64,000 nucleotides of DNA. Source: Brevibacterium renqingii. Lineage in GTDB: Bacteria > Actinomycetota > Actinomycetes > Actinomycetales > Brevibacteriaceae. Below, one piece after another: positions 37,395 through 46,278 of the stretch. The position numbers and the translations under genes were made by a program. The stretch is taken from contig NZ_JADBHF010000009.1 in the NCBI RefSeq assembly GCF_017808105.1, positions 124,001 through 188,000 on the forward strand, in the 5' to 3' direction. Position 1 is the first letter of the stretch; every line of letters begins with the position of its first letter. Below the pieces are notes generated by a model. It was not told the origin of the DNA, ran no database searches, and was given only the letters and a program-made list of their open reading frames with translations.

Positions 37395-37633
37395 GTCGGG
37401 CCTCGGGGCAGCCTCGGCAAGCTTTCGGCTTCTCACGACTCGGGCAGAGGGACTTGCCATGTCAGCTGAGGCCACTAGTCTGAGGTGGTGCTTTGCGACG
37501 GTCCTTCCGCCGAGGAGCACCGAAGTCTCGCATAACGGAGAGGGGCATGCACAGGTCATCTGTGTGTGATTCTCAGGCACGGCGATCTCGCATCCACACA
37601 TGTCTCTCATACCCGCGAACGGAAGGTGAAGAC

Positions 37634-39067
37634 GTGTTCGGACCTGACAACGTCCGTCGGCGGTGGCGCCCGGACGAGATCACTGTGACCAAGCCCGATG
37701 TCACGAAGCGAGCGATCGGGGCAGCGGCCATCGGCAACATCACCGAGTGGTACGACTTCGGCGTCTACGGCTACCTCGCCGTCGTCATCGAGGGCATCTT
37801 CCTGCCCAAGGATTCGGGGCCGATCGGGCACGTCATCGTCGCGGGCCTCTTCGCCGTGGCCTTCTTGGTGAGGCCGCTCGGAGGCCTGTTCTTCGGCCCG
37901 CTGGCCGACAAGATCGGGCGCAACAAGGTGCTCGCGATGACGATGATCCTCATGGCCTCGGGCACCTTCCTCATCGGCGTCCTGCCCGACTATGCGACAG
38001 TGGGCCTGTGGGCTCCGTTCCTGCTGCTGGGCTGCCGCCTCCTGCAGGGCTTCTCCACCGGCGGCGAGTACAGCAATGCGATGACCTTCATCGCCGAATA
38101 CGCCCCGGATCGTCGACGCGGCTTCCTCGGCAGCCTGCTCGAGGTCGGCACGTTCACCGGCTATGTGCTCGGTGCCCTGTTCGCGACGATCGTCCAGACC
38201 GTCTCGACGCCCGAGTTCCTCGAGGCATGGGGCTGGAGGATCCCCTTCTTCATCGCTCTGCCGCTGGGATTCGTCGGCGTCTATCTGCGCACGAAGCTCG
38301 CTGACACCCCTGCGTACAAGGAGATGGAGAAGCTCTCCGAACAGGACGAGTCGGACAGCCGCTCGAAGGGCGAGTTCAAGAGCATCTTCCGGCTGTGGCC
38401 GAATCTCCTCGCCTGCTGCGGTCTCGTGCTGGCGTGGAACGTCACGAACTACATGCTCACCTCGTTCATTCCGCTCTACTTCCCGATGGTCGAGGACATC
38501 CAGGGCAGCGGCGGGGTCTCCGAGCTGACCTCCCAGGTCCTGCAGATCCTCGTCATGGCCTCCTGTCTGGGGCTCATTCCGCTCATCGGCAAGCTCTCGG
38601 ACAAGGTCGGGCGGAAGGCCGTCGTGCGCGCCGGATCGATCTCGCTCATCGTCCTGGCCTTCCCCTCACTGTGGCTCATCCGCGGTCACAACGATGTCAT
38701 CGTGTTCCTCGGGCTGCTGATCATGGGGCTCAGCCTCATCTGCTTCAGCGCGACGATGCCCTCGACTCTGCCGTCGCTGTTCCCCACTATGGTGCGCGCC
38801 GGTGCCCTGGCGATCGCCTTCAACGTCTCGATCTCACTGTTCGGCGGCACCACCTCGGTGGTGATGACGACGCTGATCAACGCGACCGGCTTCCTCATGT
38901 GGCCGGCGATCTACCTCATGGCAGCCGGCGTCATCGGTCTCATCGCGATCCACTTCGTCCCGGAGAGCAACCGTCGTCCGCTGTGGGGATCGACCCCGTC
39001 CGCGGCGTCGGAGGAGGAGGCGGAGGATCTCGCCGAAGAGCTCAACAGCCGGGCCGGACCGACCTGA
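37634..39067 (+). CDS. MHS family major facilitator (metabolite:H+ symporter)
   Basis: A 477-residue 12-helix transporter of the metabolite:H+ symporter branch (ProP, KgtP, ShiA relatives). Hallmarks are GNITEWYDFGVYGYLA in helix 1, PLADKIGRNKVL between helices 2 and 3, GCRLLQGFSTGGEYSNA, and GKLSDKVGRKAV in the second half. Cargo could be a dicarboxylate, betaine, proline or a similar osmolyte and is not resolved. GTG at 37634 is chosen for the GGAAGGTGA site just upstream; an internal GTG at 37685 lacks one. The C-terminal 35 residues are acidic and cytoplasmic. Confidence 0.88.
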   Translation: MFGPDNVRRRWRPDEITVTKPDVTKRAIGAAAIGNITEWYDFGVYGYLAVVIEGIFLPKDSGPIGHVIVAGLFAVAFLVRPLGGLFFGPLADKIGRNKVLAMTMILMASGTFLIGVLPDYATVGLWAPFLLLGCRLLQGFSTGGEYSNAMTFIAEYAPDRRRGFLGSLLEVGTFTGYVLGALFATIVQTVSTPEFLEAWGWRIPFFIALPLGFVGVYLRTKLADTPAYKEMEKLSEQDESDSRSKGEFKSIFRLWPNLLACCGLVLAWNVTNYMLTSFIPLYFPMVEDIQGSGGVSELTSQVLQILVMASCLGLIPLIGKLSDKVGRKAVVRAGSISLIVLAFPSLWLIRGHNDVIVFLGLLIMGLSLICFSATMPSTLPSLFPTMVRAGALAIAFNVSISLFGGTTSVVMTTLINATGFLMWPAIYLMAAGVIGLIAIHFVPESNRRPLWGSTPSAASEEEAEDLAEELNSRAGPT

Positions 39068-39082
39068 GGGGAGGATGCGGTG

Positions 39083-39445
39083 TCAGGATCGGCACAGACA
39101 GAACGGGTGCCCGGCCGGGTCGAGGAAGACCCGGAACGTCTCACCGGGCTGCTCGGCGGCCTTGCCAGCACCGATCTCGAGCACGGCCGCCTCGGCGGCG
39201 TCGAGGTCTTCGACGATGACGTCGAGGTGCATCTGTTGCGGGTGGGCCTGCCCCGGCCAGCTGGGCGCGTGGTAGTCCTCGACCTGCTGGATGCAGATCG
39301 GGGGCCAGGAATCGGAAGTGACTTCGGCCCACGTGCCGTCTTCGTCGACGGTGACCTTCCAGTCGAGGAGCTGTCCGTAGAACTCCGCGAGTTCGGCGGC
39401 GTCGGGAGCATCGAGCACGACAACGGGCTGCTTTGCAATAGCCAT
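39083..39445 (-). CDS. VOC (glyoxalase-like) family protein
   Basis: A 120-residue single vicinal-oxygen-chelate domain. Typical elements are the opening VVVLDAPDAAELAEFYGQLLDWKV, the central MHLDVIVEDLDAAEA and the closing FRVFLDPAGHPFCLC. Metal ligands of true glyoxalases are not obvious, so the function (resistance, dioxygenase-like or binding protein) is open. TAGACT ends 7 nt before the ATG. It converges with the MHS transporter and is divergent from the FAD oxidoreductase. Confidence 0.83.
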   Translation of the reverse strand: MAIAKQPVVVLDAPDAAELAEFYGQLLDWKVTVDEDGTWAEVTSDSWPPICIQQVEDYHAPSWPGQAHPQQMHLDVIVEDLDAAEAAVLEIGAGKAAEQPGETFRVFLDPAGHPFCLCRS

Positions 39446-39452
39446 GCACTCG

Positions 39453-39458
39453 AGTCTA
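39453..39458 (-). promoter_or_regulatory. -10 box for leaderless start of VOC gene
   Basis: TAGACT on the minus strand ends 7 nt before the ATG at 39445. Confidence 0.5.
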
Positions 39459-39507
39459 CGCCGGACCGACGCGGGTTTGAAGAGCGCGGACCGAGAGGGT
39501 GGGCCCG

Positions 39508-39513
39508 TAGACT
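39508..39513 (+). promoter_or_regulatory. -10 box for leaderless start of FAD oxidoreductase gene
   Basis: TAGACT, identical to the box of the divergent VOC gene, ends 6 nt before the ATG at 39520. Confidence 0.55.
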
Positions 39514-39519
39514 GGTCTC

Positions 39520-41001
39520 ATGAGCGCTGAGGTTGATGCAGTCGTCGTCGGATCCGGACCCAACGGCCTGGCTGCGGCGGTGACGCTGGCCCGAGCCGGT
39601 CTGTCGGTGCAGGTCTTCGAGGCCCAGCCGACCATCGGCGGCGGCGCTCGCACCCTCGATCTCGGCCTCGCTCCCGGGATCACCCATGACATCTGCTCGG
39701 CCGTGCACCCATTGGCGATCGCGAGTCCCTTCTTCGTCGACTTCGATCTGCCGGCACGCGGCATGGAGCTGACCACCCCCGAGATCTCCTACGCCCAGCC
39801 CCTCGACGGTCGACCGGGCGCTCTTGCCTTCCATGATCTCGAGACCACGGTCGACCGCCTCGGCGCGGCCGGCCCCGAATGGCGGCGATTCTTCGCGCCG
39901 CTGCTCGACCGGGTCGATGACGCGATCTGGCTGTCGCTGGGCGATAAGCGTTCGGTGCCCGCCACCCTGCGCGACGCATCCGGAATCGCGAACGTCGTGA
40001 AGTTCGGGCTGCGTCTGCTCTCTCAGGCCAGCCCCGCGTGGAACATTCCCCTGTCCCACGAATCGACTCAGGCCCTGTTCAGCGGTGTGGCCGCGCATGC
40101 GATCGGCGGGCTGCCCGCGATGGGCACGGCCGCGACGGCCACGATGCTGTCGACGGTCGCCCATGCCGGGGGCTGGCCGGCTCCCATCGGCGGGTCGCAG
40201 GCGATCATCGACGAACTCGTCGCCGACCTCGAAGCCCACGGCGGCAGCGTCACAGCGAATTGCCGCATCGATCATATCTCGGACCTGCCCGCCGCTCGCG
40301 CCTATCTGCTCGACACTTCGGCGCTGAACGCCGCACAGATCTTCTCCGGCCTGCTGCCCGCCCGAGTCGACAAGGCGCTGCGCGGCTTCACACACGGCAA
40401 TGCCGCGGCCAAGGTCGACTTCGTCCTCAACGGCCCGGTCCCCTGGTCCGACCCCGAGGTGGGCCGAGCCGGAACCGTTCACGTGGGCGGCACACGGGCG
40501 CAGATGGCCGCCGCCGAGGCGGAGGTGTTGGCCGGGCGCATGCCGCAGCGGCCGGTGTGCCTCGTCTCCGACCCGACCGTCTTCGATCCTTCTCGCGAAG
40601 TGGGCGGCCTCCGACCGCTGTGGACATACGCGCATGTGCCCTTCGACTGTCCGCTCGACCCGACCGAGTACATCACCCGGCAGATCGAACGCTTCGCCCC
40701 CGGCTTCCGCGACACCGTCGTGGCGACCCATGCCATCCCGGCCTCGGAGATGGCAGCGCACAACCAGAACTACATCGGCGGGGACATCGCCACCGGAGTC
40801 GTCTCCTTCTACCGCATGATGGCCCGGCCGCGCCTGAGCTGGGACAACTACAGCCTCGGGGTGCCAGGCGCATTCCTGTGCTCGGCGGCGACCCCGCCGG
40901 CGCCCGGCGTCCACGGGATGAACGGCTGGTTCGCCGCCCGACGTGCGCTCAAGACCCGGTTCGGGATCGCCGAGGCACCCAGCTTGGCGCCGGGCGACTG
41001 A
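39520..41001 (+). CDS. phytoene desaturase-like NAD(P)/FAD-dependent oxidoreductase
   Basis: A 493-residue flavoprotein of the amine oxidase/phytoene desaturase superfamily. The N-terminal Rossmann motif VVVGSGPNGLAAAVTLARAG with a GGGART-type second element binds FAD; the C-terminus has PAPGVHGMNGWFAARRAL, a typical closing FAD segment. It is closer to the PYROXD2/CrtI-like single genes common in actinobacteria than to carotenoid cluster enzymes, and no crt genes are adjacent. Substrate unknown. Confidence 0.83.
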   Translation: MSAEVDAVVVGSGPNGLAAAVTLARAGLSVQVFEAQPTIGGGARTLDLGLAPGITHDICSAVHPLAIASPFFVDFDLPARGMELTTPEISYAQPLDGRPGALAFHDLETTVDRLGAAGPEWRRFFAPLLDRVDDAIWLSLGDKRSVPATLRDASGIANVVKFGLRLLSQASPAWNIPLSHESTQALFSGVAAHAIGGLPAMGTAATATMLSTVAHAGGWPAPIGGSQAIIDELVADLEAHGGSVTANCRIDHISDLPAARAYLLDTSALNAAQIFSGLLPARVDKALRGFTHGNAAAKVDFVLNGPVPWSDPEVGRAGTVHVGGTRAQMAAAEAEVLAGRMPQRPVCLVSDPTVFDPSREVGGLRPLWTYAHVPFDCPLDPTEYITRQIERFAPGFRDTVVATHAIPASEMAAHNQNYIGGDIATGVVSFYRMMARPRLSWDNYSLGVPGAFLCSAATPPAPGVHGMNGWFAARRALKTRFGIAEAPSLAPGD

Positions 41002-41015
41002 CCACGCAGACCGGC

Positions 41016-42281
41016 TCAGTCCCGCACCCACCGGTCGGCGGCGTCGTCGTAGTGCCATTCGGCCACCTCTGTAACGGTGTCGACGACGACGTTCAGCCAG
41101 AACGTCGTATCCGGATGCCACCCGGCCATGAGGCTCGCGGTCCGATCATCGGTGTTCCCTCTCGTGGGCACAGTCTCGGAATCACCGCCGAGGCTGCTCG
41201 CTCCGACATCGATGACGGCGCCTGCTGTGCGCAGATAGCCGGCGAGGCCGACATGGACTCCGTCGAATTCCTCGGCCACGCGCGACCAATCGGGGATGAC
41301 CCAGCGTCCTCTGCGTTCCGTCGCTTCGAACCACACCTGACGTCGCTGGGCGGTGACGTCGAGCGGATAGGTCAGACAGAGGTCTGCCCAATCCTGTGGC
41401 CGGCGGATCTCGACGATGCGAGCATCTGGGCGCAGCCGCAGACGGCACGCGCGGGCGCGTTCGAGACCGAAATCGTCTTCGACGAGTTCGACGCCGATCA
41501 CGGTGCCGTCCGGCCAGGTTCCCGTCGACGCCCACAGGCCGCGCGGAGGGGTCGACCACCATTCGCCGCTGATCTCGTAACCGGGGTTCTTCGCGAAATC
41601 GTGACGGTACTCGGTTTCGGTCGTGAGGACATGTCCGAGCCATTCGTCCAGGCCCCAGGACGGTTCGACTCCGTCCCCGGTCGAAGCTGGCAACAGATCG
41701 GTCAGCGCGATCGCAGAGCTACCGCTCGACGTGTCGACGGCGCCCAGCGAACGGTCGAACACCGCCGGCGGCCCCTCGCGATGGTCCGCATCGTCCCAGG
41801 CCAGAGCCCATTGGTTCTCCAATTCGAGCGGCTCGGACCACGCATCGAGCAGACCCGTGGCGATGAGCGCCTCGGCGAAGGGACGCAGAGCCTCACGCAC
41901 TTCGGAGTCGGCAGCGATCTGGTCGTCCCCGTGCGGGGGCTGCCAGTACATGGCACCGCTGATGACCTCCGCCATTGCGTCTTCGAGATCGGCCTGATCC
42001 GGGGCCCGGGGTGTGACCGCTCGCAGCTTTTCGGCGACCTCGGCGGCCGTCATCGCGCCCTGGGCCTGATCGGCAAGGCAGCTGCCGATGAAGACAGCAC
42101 GGCGGAACTCGTCCAAAGCCCGCGCGTCAGCAGTGAGCGGCTCAGCCTGCTCGTTGAATTCGTCATCACGACCGATCTGAGCCATCCTGAACACGAGCGA
42201 ACGTCCCCGCGGGGACGCCAGCAGATCCTCAGAAGTCAGGCAATCATCCGGTGGGGTTCGATCATCGTCTGGGATGCTCAT
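41016..42281 (-). CDS. hypothetical protein
   Basis: A 421-residue soluble, acidic protein I cannot name. It has no signal peptide or membrane helix. The C-terminal third contains WSRVAEEFDGVHVGLAGYLRTAG and a tryptophan-rich end (GWHPDTTFWLN, EWHYDD) that looks like a conserved actinobacterial domain. The start at 42281 is chosen because TAGTCT ends 7 nt upstream; the first residues MSIPDDDRTPPDD are low complexity. It converges with the FAD oxidoreductase and is divergent from the AraC-GyrI gene. Confidence 0.7.
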   Translation of the reverse strand: MSIPDDDRTPPDDCLTSEDLLASPRGRSLVFRMAQIGRDDEFNEQAEPLTADARALDEFRRAVFIGSCLADQAQGAMTAAEVAEKLRAVTPRAPDQADLEDAMAEVISGAMYWQPPHGDDQIAADSEVREALRPFAEALIATGLLDAWSEPLELENQWALAWDDADHREGPPAVFDRSLGAVDTSSGSSAIALTDLLPASTGDGVEPSWGLDEWLGHVLTTETEYRHDFAKNPGYEISGEWWSTPPRGLWASTGTWPDGTVIGVELVEDDFGLERARACRLRLRPDARIVEIRRPQDWADLCLTYPLDVTAQRRQVWFEATERRGRWVIPDWSRVAEEFDGVHVGLAGYLRTAGAVIDVGASSLGGDSETVPTRGNTDDRTASLMAGWHPDTTFWLNVVVDTVTEVAEWHYDDAADRWVRD

Positions 42282-42288
42282 GCGTCTC

Positions 42289-42294
42289 AGACTA
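42289..42294 (-). promoter_or_regulatory. -10 box for leaderless start of hypothetical gene
   Basis: TAGTCT ends 7 nt before the ATG at 42281 on the minus strand. Confidence 0.5.
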
Positions 42295-42397
42295 GACGCT
42301 CTGTCCGCCGCGTCACGGAACATGATCGAATCGGGCACAGATTGTCGGGCGGTGGGTGTCTCAAGGGGGGAAACATGGTTGAGCGAAGGGAGACACC

Positions 42398-43294
42398 GTG
42401 ATCGCCGAACTCAACTCGCTCATCGACATCATCGAATCGATGCTGTCTGAACACTCCGACGACGGCTGGACAGAGGGATCTGCCGTCGATGTCGGTGAAC
42501 TGGCGCGACGGCTCGGCACCACCGAGTACCACCTCCGGCGGATGTTCTCGTCGCTTGCAGGCATGCCGCTCTCCGAGTACGTCCGCCGACGTCGGATGAC
42601 CCTCGCCGCCGCCGACGTCATCGGCGGTGAGGACCTGTTGAGCGCTGCCGTTCGGCACGGCTATGGCTCGGCCGAAGCTTTCGGCCGAGCCTTCCGATCG
42701 GTCCATGGGGCAGGCCCGTCCCAGGTTCGGCGAAACGGCGGCCCACTTCGCAGCCAACCGAAGCTCAGGCTCCGCCTGACGATCGAAGGGAGTTCATCCA
42801 TGGACACTCGAATCACCGACCGACCGGGCTTTAAGCTCATCGGCCATTCCAAGCGCGTGCCTCTCATCTACGAAGGGGAGAATCCACATATCCGCGAGCT
42901 CGTGACCTCTCTGCCGCCGAGCGAGCACACCCGTCTCAAATCACTCTCGACCGTCGAACCTGCGGGGCTTCTGCAGGTCACGGACGATGTCGATCCGGAC
43001 TATCGGGAAGGAACCGAGCTCACGTACCTGCACGGGGTCGCGGCCTCGAACACTGCTGCGGTGCCGGACGACCTCGACGTCATCGCGGTCGACGCAGGCG
43101 CCTGGGCGATCTTCACGACCTCTGGGCCGTATCCTGCGGAACTGCAGGAGACGTGGGCGGCCACCGCGAGCGACTGGTTCCCGTCGAACCCGTGGAGACT
43201 GCGTCCCGGCCCATCGATCGTGTCGATCATCGATCGGGCTGAGGATTTCAGTACGGCCGCGACTGAGCTGTGGTTGCCGGTCGAGCGGGAGTGA
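42398..43294 (+). CDS. AraC-family regulator with GyrI-like effector domain
   Basis: A 298-residue regulator built like Rob: an N-terminal AraC double helix-turn-helix (about 30-120; LARRLGTTEYHLRRMFSS, then AAVRHGYGSAEAFGRAFRSVHGAGPSQVR) and a C-terminal GyrI-like small-molecule domain (about 140-298, starting DTRITDRPGFKLIGHS). Members respond to drugs or small hydrophobic compounds and control detoxification. The start is GTG at 42398, with GAAGGGAGA upstream. No efflux gene is immediately downstream; the next genes are on the other strand, so the target is unclear. Confidence 0.87.
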   Translation: MIAELNSLIDIIESMLSEHSDDGWTEGSAVDVGELARRLGTTEYHLRRMFSSLAGMPLSEYVRRRRMTLAAADVIGGEDLLSAAVRHGYGSAEAFGRAFRSVHGAGPSQVRRNGGPLRSQPKLRLRLTIEGSSSMDTRITDRPGFKLIGHSKRVPLIYEGENPHIRELVTSLPPSEHTRLKSLSTVEPAGLLQVTDDVDPDYREGTELTYLHGVAASNTAAVPDDLDVIAVDAGAWAIFTTSGPYPAELQETWAATASDWFPSNPWRLRPGPSIVSIIDRAEDFSTAATELWLPVERE

Positions 43295-43313
43295 TGGCAG
43301 CCTCGGCTGACCG

Positions 43314-44246
43314 TCACACGTGTGCTGAAGACCCGGCGAACCGCTTCGGAACCAGCTTCTCCAGGGGCAGGAACGCCGCCCAGCAGATGACTGTCGGCAG
43401 GAAGTGGATGCCGAGTGCCAGATAGGTGAGGAGGTGGAAGAGGCAGAAGAAGACGACGACTCCGTAGAGCCACTTCCCCTTGACGAACAGGGCGATCGGC
43501 GAGAGGAACTCGAATGCGAGCGTCGCCCACTGCCCTGCGATGAGGAACCCGGGCATGTCGAGGAAGGGCTTCGACCATTCGGCTCCACGCCGCATGAGCG
43601 CCCAGATGATGACCGCGCCGTTGCCCCAGTCGGCGATGTTGCCCGAGGCGATCCACTTCATCACCGCCGAGTAGAAGTAGGTGAGCACGACCGAGATCTG
43701 CACGATCCGGAAGGCCCATCCCGCCCGCGCCGAGGCAGAGTGCACATCGCGGAACCGTGCGGTTCCGATCGTCGGCAGGACGAGGGCTGCGATGACGAGC
43801 GCCATGTGGTCGTGGGCGACGTAGCCGTACCCCTGGGTGTAGAGCATCCAGGTACCGAAGCTGAGTGCGGCGATCCAGCCGCTGAGGCGCTGGAGGATTC
43901 CGATCGCGGCCAGGAGCGCGGAGACGATGATCACGGCCAGCAGGATCTGCGCGCCGAGGACGCTCACGGGCGGGATGTGGAGGAACCGTGCCAGCCACAG
44001 CGGCTGGTAGAGCTCAGGAGTCCATCCGTGCGGGATGACGTCACCGGAGATCGTGAGCACGTCGATGATGATGAAGACGTAGATGAAGACTCGGAACACG
44101 GCGACGCGGGCCAGGGGGATCTCGGGCATGAACCAGCGCAGGAAGCGGTTCCGGCGCCCCGCCTCGGCGGTGGTCAGCGTCGGGGTCCCCGACGGGTTCT
44201 GCGCTTCGCTGCGGGGCTGCGGCGCGGGCAGGCTCCGATCGTTCAC
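43314..44246 (-). CDS. HTTM-domain membrane protein
   Basis: A 310-residue integral membrane protein with about eight hydrophobic segments between residues 45 and 300 and short hydrophilic ends. It looks like the horizontally transferred transmembrane (HTTM) domain related to vitamin K-dependent gamma-carboxylase: PLARVAVFRVFIYVFIIID near the start, then HDHMALVIAALVLP, SAVMKWIASG and LAFEFLSPIALF. No separate carboxylase domain follows. It overlaps the upstream small membrane protein by 4 bp, so both are coupled. The biochemical role of actinobacterial single HTTM proteins is not established. Confidence 0.75.
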   Translation of the reverse strand: MNDRSLPAPQPRSEAQNPSGTPTLTTAEAGRRNRFLRWFMPEIPLARVAVFRVFIYVFIIIDVLTISGDVIPHGWTPELYQPLWLARFLHIPPVSVLGAQILLAVIIVSALLAAIGILQRLSGWIAALSFGTWMLYTQGYGYVAHDHMALVIAALVLPTIGTARFRDVHSASARAGWAFRIVQISVVLTYFYSAVMKWIASGNIADWGNGAVIIWALMRRGAEWSKPFLDMPGFLIAGQWATLAFEFLSPIALFVKGKWLYGVVVFFCLFHLLTYLALGIHFLPTVICWAAFLPLEKLVPKRFAGSSAHV

Positions 44247-44794
44247 CGGACCTCCCAGTTCGCGAGCTCCGTGAGGGTGGGTTCGCCGACGCTGCGGCCG
44301 TTCTCCAGCTGGGTGGTGGTGCGGCAGAGGATCATCTCCTCGGGCTTCGGCTCGTCGGGATGCAGGCGGACGTAGGAGTCGGCGAGGGTCTGGAGGAGTT
44401 CGGGGTGGGAGACGACCCGATCGATCTGGGATTCGATGTCGCCTCGCTCGATGCCGACGGTCGCGGTGTTGAAAGCGAGCCGACGCGGCTCGTCCTCACC
44501 CGGGAACCGGGCTGAGATGCACGTGGAATTCACGGTTCCATCGAGGTCCTTGGCCGTGGCGTACTGGGTGAGCGAACCGAGCGGGAAGAAGTCGTTGGTG
44601 TTGAGGAACTGCCCGCAGGTGAGGATGATGAGGGCGACCGCGGTCACGCCGATCCGCCACCCGATCGAGAGCCTGGTCAGCGGTCGGTGACGTGGGACCG
44701 TCACGCTCCGCCGAGCGGACGCGCCGGTGTCGTCGGCATCGTCGGTGCCTGCGGGCTCTCGCCTCGCCAGCAGCCGATGCTTCTTCTCGTCCAT
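44243..44794 (-). CDS. single-pass membrane protein coupled to HTTM protein
   Basis: A 183-residue protein of unknown family. A basic cytoplasmic N-terminus (about 1-45) leads into one membrane helix (IGVTAVALIILTCGQFL, about 50-67) and an extracytoplasmic domain of about 115 residues with two cysteines, CISARF and ILCRTTT, that could form a disulfide. In other actinobacteria HTTM genes also have a small single-pass partner, so I infer a complex. The ATG at 44794 is used by default; no strong ribosome binding site or -10 box is visible. Its stop overlaps the HTTM start. Confidence 0.65.
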   Translation of the reverse strand: MDEKKHRLLARREPAGTDDADDTGASARRSVTVPRHRPLTRLSIGWRIGVTAVALIILTCGQFLNTNDFFPLGSLTQYATAKDLDGTVNSTCISARFPGEDEPRRLAFNTATVGIERGDIESQIDRVVSHPELLQTLADSYVRLHPDEPKPEEMILCRTTTQLENGRSVGEPTLTELANWEVR

Positions 44795-44856
44795 GCGCTA
44801 TGGGGATCATTCTCTCGGGGCCGATCGTACGCAGACCATCGTAGCGCCCCGCCTCA

Positions 44857-45672
44857 TCAGGAGCCGCGCGCGTAGAGGTTGAGCTGCTCCCACCCCGCCG
44901 CATATTTCTGGAACGCTGCCACCGCGGACTCGGTGTCGTCATTGCTCAGCGCAGTCACCCAGGAGTCGACGAGCTCAGGGGCCTCGCTCGGCCACAGCAC
45001 ATCGCTCATCCCGCCGAGGTCGAGCTCGAGGATCGAGTTCATATCGAAGCTGTCGATCCACTCGGCCAGGGTCGCGGTCTGCTCGACCATGTCGACGACC
45101 TTCGAAGTGTCCGAGATCGTCTCCGATGCCCATTCCATCCGCGCCGAGGCGGCCAGGATATCCGTGCGGATGAGCACTCGCAGCCCGGTCTCGGTCTCGT
45201 CGGTGATGATCTGGTCCTCGTTCAGGGAGAAGAACAGCCACCACGACGGCGGCACGTCCCAGGCCGAGACGCGAGTGAAGATCCGTGTGTCCTTCGCGTC
45301 CTGCAGCCACTCGGCGCGGCGGCTGGCCGCCCGCCTGCGCGCGGACTTCGGAGCGATGATGTCCAGGGTCGCCTTCGAGGTGTGCTCGGTCAGCGACTCG
45401 AGCGCCTCCCATCCGCGGATGTCCTCCTGCGCGGGGCAGAAGCGATCGACTCCGTCCGATGTCTGAGACGCGGGAAGGAAGATCGGAGTGCGGCGGAACG
45501 AATCGGCCACAGGGTTCGGAGGCAGGGAGATCAAGCGCTTGTCGGCGTCCTCGGAGATCTGCTCCTCGATGCGCGCGCGGTTGTCTTCCACCTGTCTGTC
45601 TTGCAATTCGGAATGCACCACGAGTGGTTCGAAGATCCGCAGGGTGACAACATAATCGCGTCGGTAGGCCAT
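44857..45672 (-). CDS. conserved hypothetical protein beside DUF3073
   Basis: A 271-residue soluble protein I do not recognise. It opens with YVVTLRIFEPLVVHS, has an Arg-rich patch in the middle (KSARRRAASRRAEW), a WDVPPSWWLFFSL segment that could bind a partner, and an acidic helical C-terminus. No catalytic motif is evident. TAGGCT ends 6 nt before the ATG. It is divergent from the DUF3073 gene and its promoter region, so the pair may share regulation. Confidence 0.65.
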   Translation of the reverse strand: MAYRRDYVVTLRIFEPLVVHSELQDRQVEDNRARIEEQISEDADKRLISLPPNPVADSFRRTPIFLPASQTSDGVDRFCPAQEDIRGWEALESLTEHTSKATLDIIAPKSARRRAASRRAEWLQDAKDTRIFTRVSAWDVPPSWWLFFSLNEDQIITDETETGLRVLIRTDILAASARMEWASETISDTSKVVDMVEQTATLAEWIDSFDMNSILELDLGGMSDVLWPSEAPELVDSWVTALSNDDTESAVAAFQKYAAGWEQLNLYARGS

Positions 45673-45678
45673 GGGTTC

Positions 45679-45684
45679 AGCCTA
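45679..45684 (-). promoter_or_regulatory. -10 box for leaderless start of hypothetical gene
   Basis: TAGGCT on the minus strand ends 6 nt before the ATG at 45672. Confidence 0.5.
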
Positions 45685-45800
45685 TCCAAGGTCGGCTCGC
45701 AAAATGGAACTTCCCAGTGCGAACAGGTAGGATTTAAGCGCATAGCAGAGATCTAGTCCGGGGCCATCCGCCCCACATGACGACGGAGGGGGTCACGCCA

Positions 45801-46013
45801 GTGGGTCGCGGCCGCGCAAAGGCAAAGCAGATCAAGGTAGCTCGGAAGCTCAAGTACTACAGCCCGGATACCGACCTTGATCGACTCCAGCAGGAACTGG
45901 GTTCCGATTCTCGCAAGTCGGACTCGTCCGATCCATATGACGATGATCCCGACTACTCCGCCTACGCCGATAAGTACAACGTCGACGATGACGACGAGTA
46001 CGAAGACGACTGA
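45801..46013 (+). CDS. DUF3073 domain protein
   Basis: A 70-residue protein. The N-terminal GRGRAKAKQIKVARKLKYYS stretch is basic and typical of DUF3073; the C-terminal half is almost only Asp, Tyr, Glu and Ser. Such split charge suggests nucleic acid or ribosome contact, but no function is known. GTG at 45801 is chosen over the ATG at 45777 because GGAGGGGG lies 8 nt upstream and family members begin at GRGRAKAKQ. TAGGAT (45728-45733) is a plausible -10 for a 60-70 nt leader. It sits beside purM, as in mycobacteria. Confidence 0.85.
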   Translation: MGRGRAKAKQIKVARKLKYYSPDTDLDRLQQELGSDSRKSDSSDPYDDDPDYSAYADKYNVDDDDEYEDD

Positions 46014-46070
46014 GCGCAGGGCGCATCCGGCACCAGCCGCACAGTGCTGAGACGCCGACGAATCGACACC

Positions 46071-46104
46071 ACTGAGGGCGGGGACTGCGGTTCCCGCCCT
46101 CAGT
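46071..46104 (+). terminator. hairpin after DUF3073 gene
   Basis: ACTGAGGGCGGG and CCCGCCCTCAGT form a perfect 12-bp stem with a 10-nt loop, 58 nt past the stop. No T-tract follows. It likely ends DUF3073 transcription. Confidence 0.65.
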
Positions 46105-46137
46105 CGTCTGCCGAGACTCCTGCCGAGTCGTCTGCTT

Positions 46138-46211
46138 GGGCATCCCGCACCGCTGTTCGCACCCCCTCGTGCAGGAACACGAGGGTGTGCAAGCATCGGT
46201 GCGGGATGCTC
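46138..46211. repeat. 74-nt nested hairpin between DUF3073 and purM
   Basis: The outer arms GCATCCCGCACCG (46140-46152) and CGGTGCGGGATGC (46197-46209) pair perfectly, extended by two more pairs. The inner arms GCACCCCCTCGTG (46159-46171) and CACGAGGGTGTGC (46178-46190) pair in 12 of 13 positions around a CAGGAA loop. A symmetric 6x6 internal loop separates the two stems. It lies between converging genes. It could be a terminator for purM, a mobile palindromic repeat, or a structured RNA. Confidence 0.7.
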
Positions 46212-46278
46212 CCGGAAGACGCCGCTCAGACGCCGCTCGGACCCGCAAGACCCTGCGAAGCACGGCGGTTGCCGGCGG

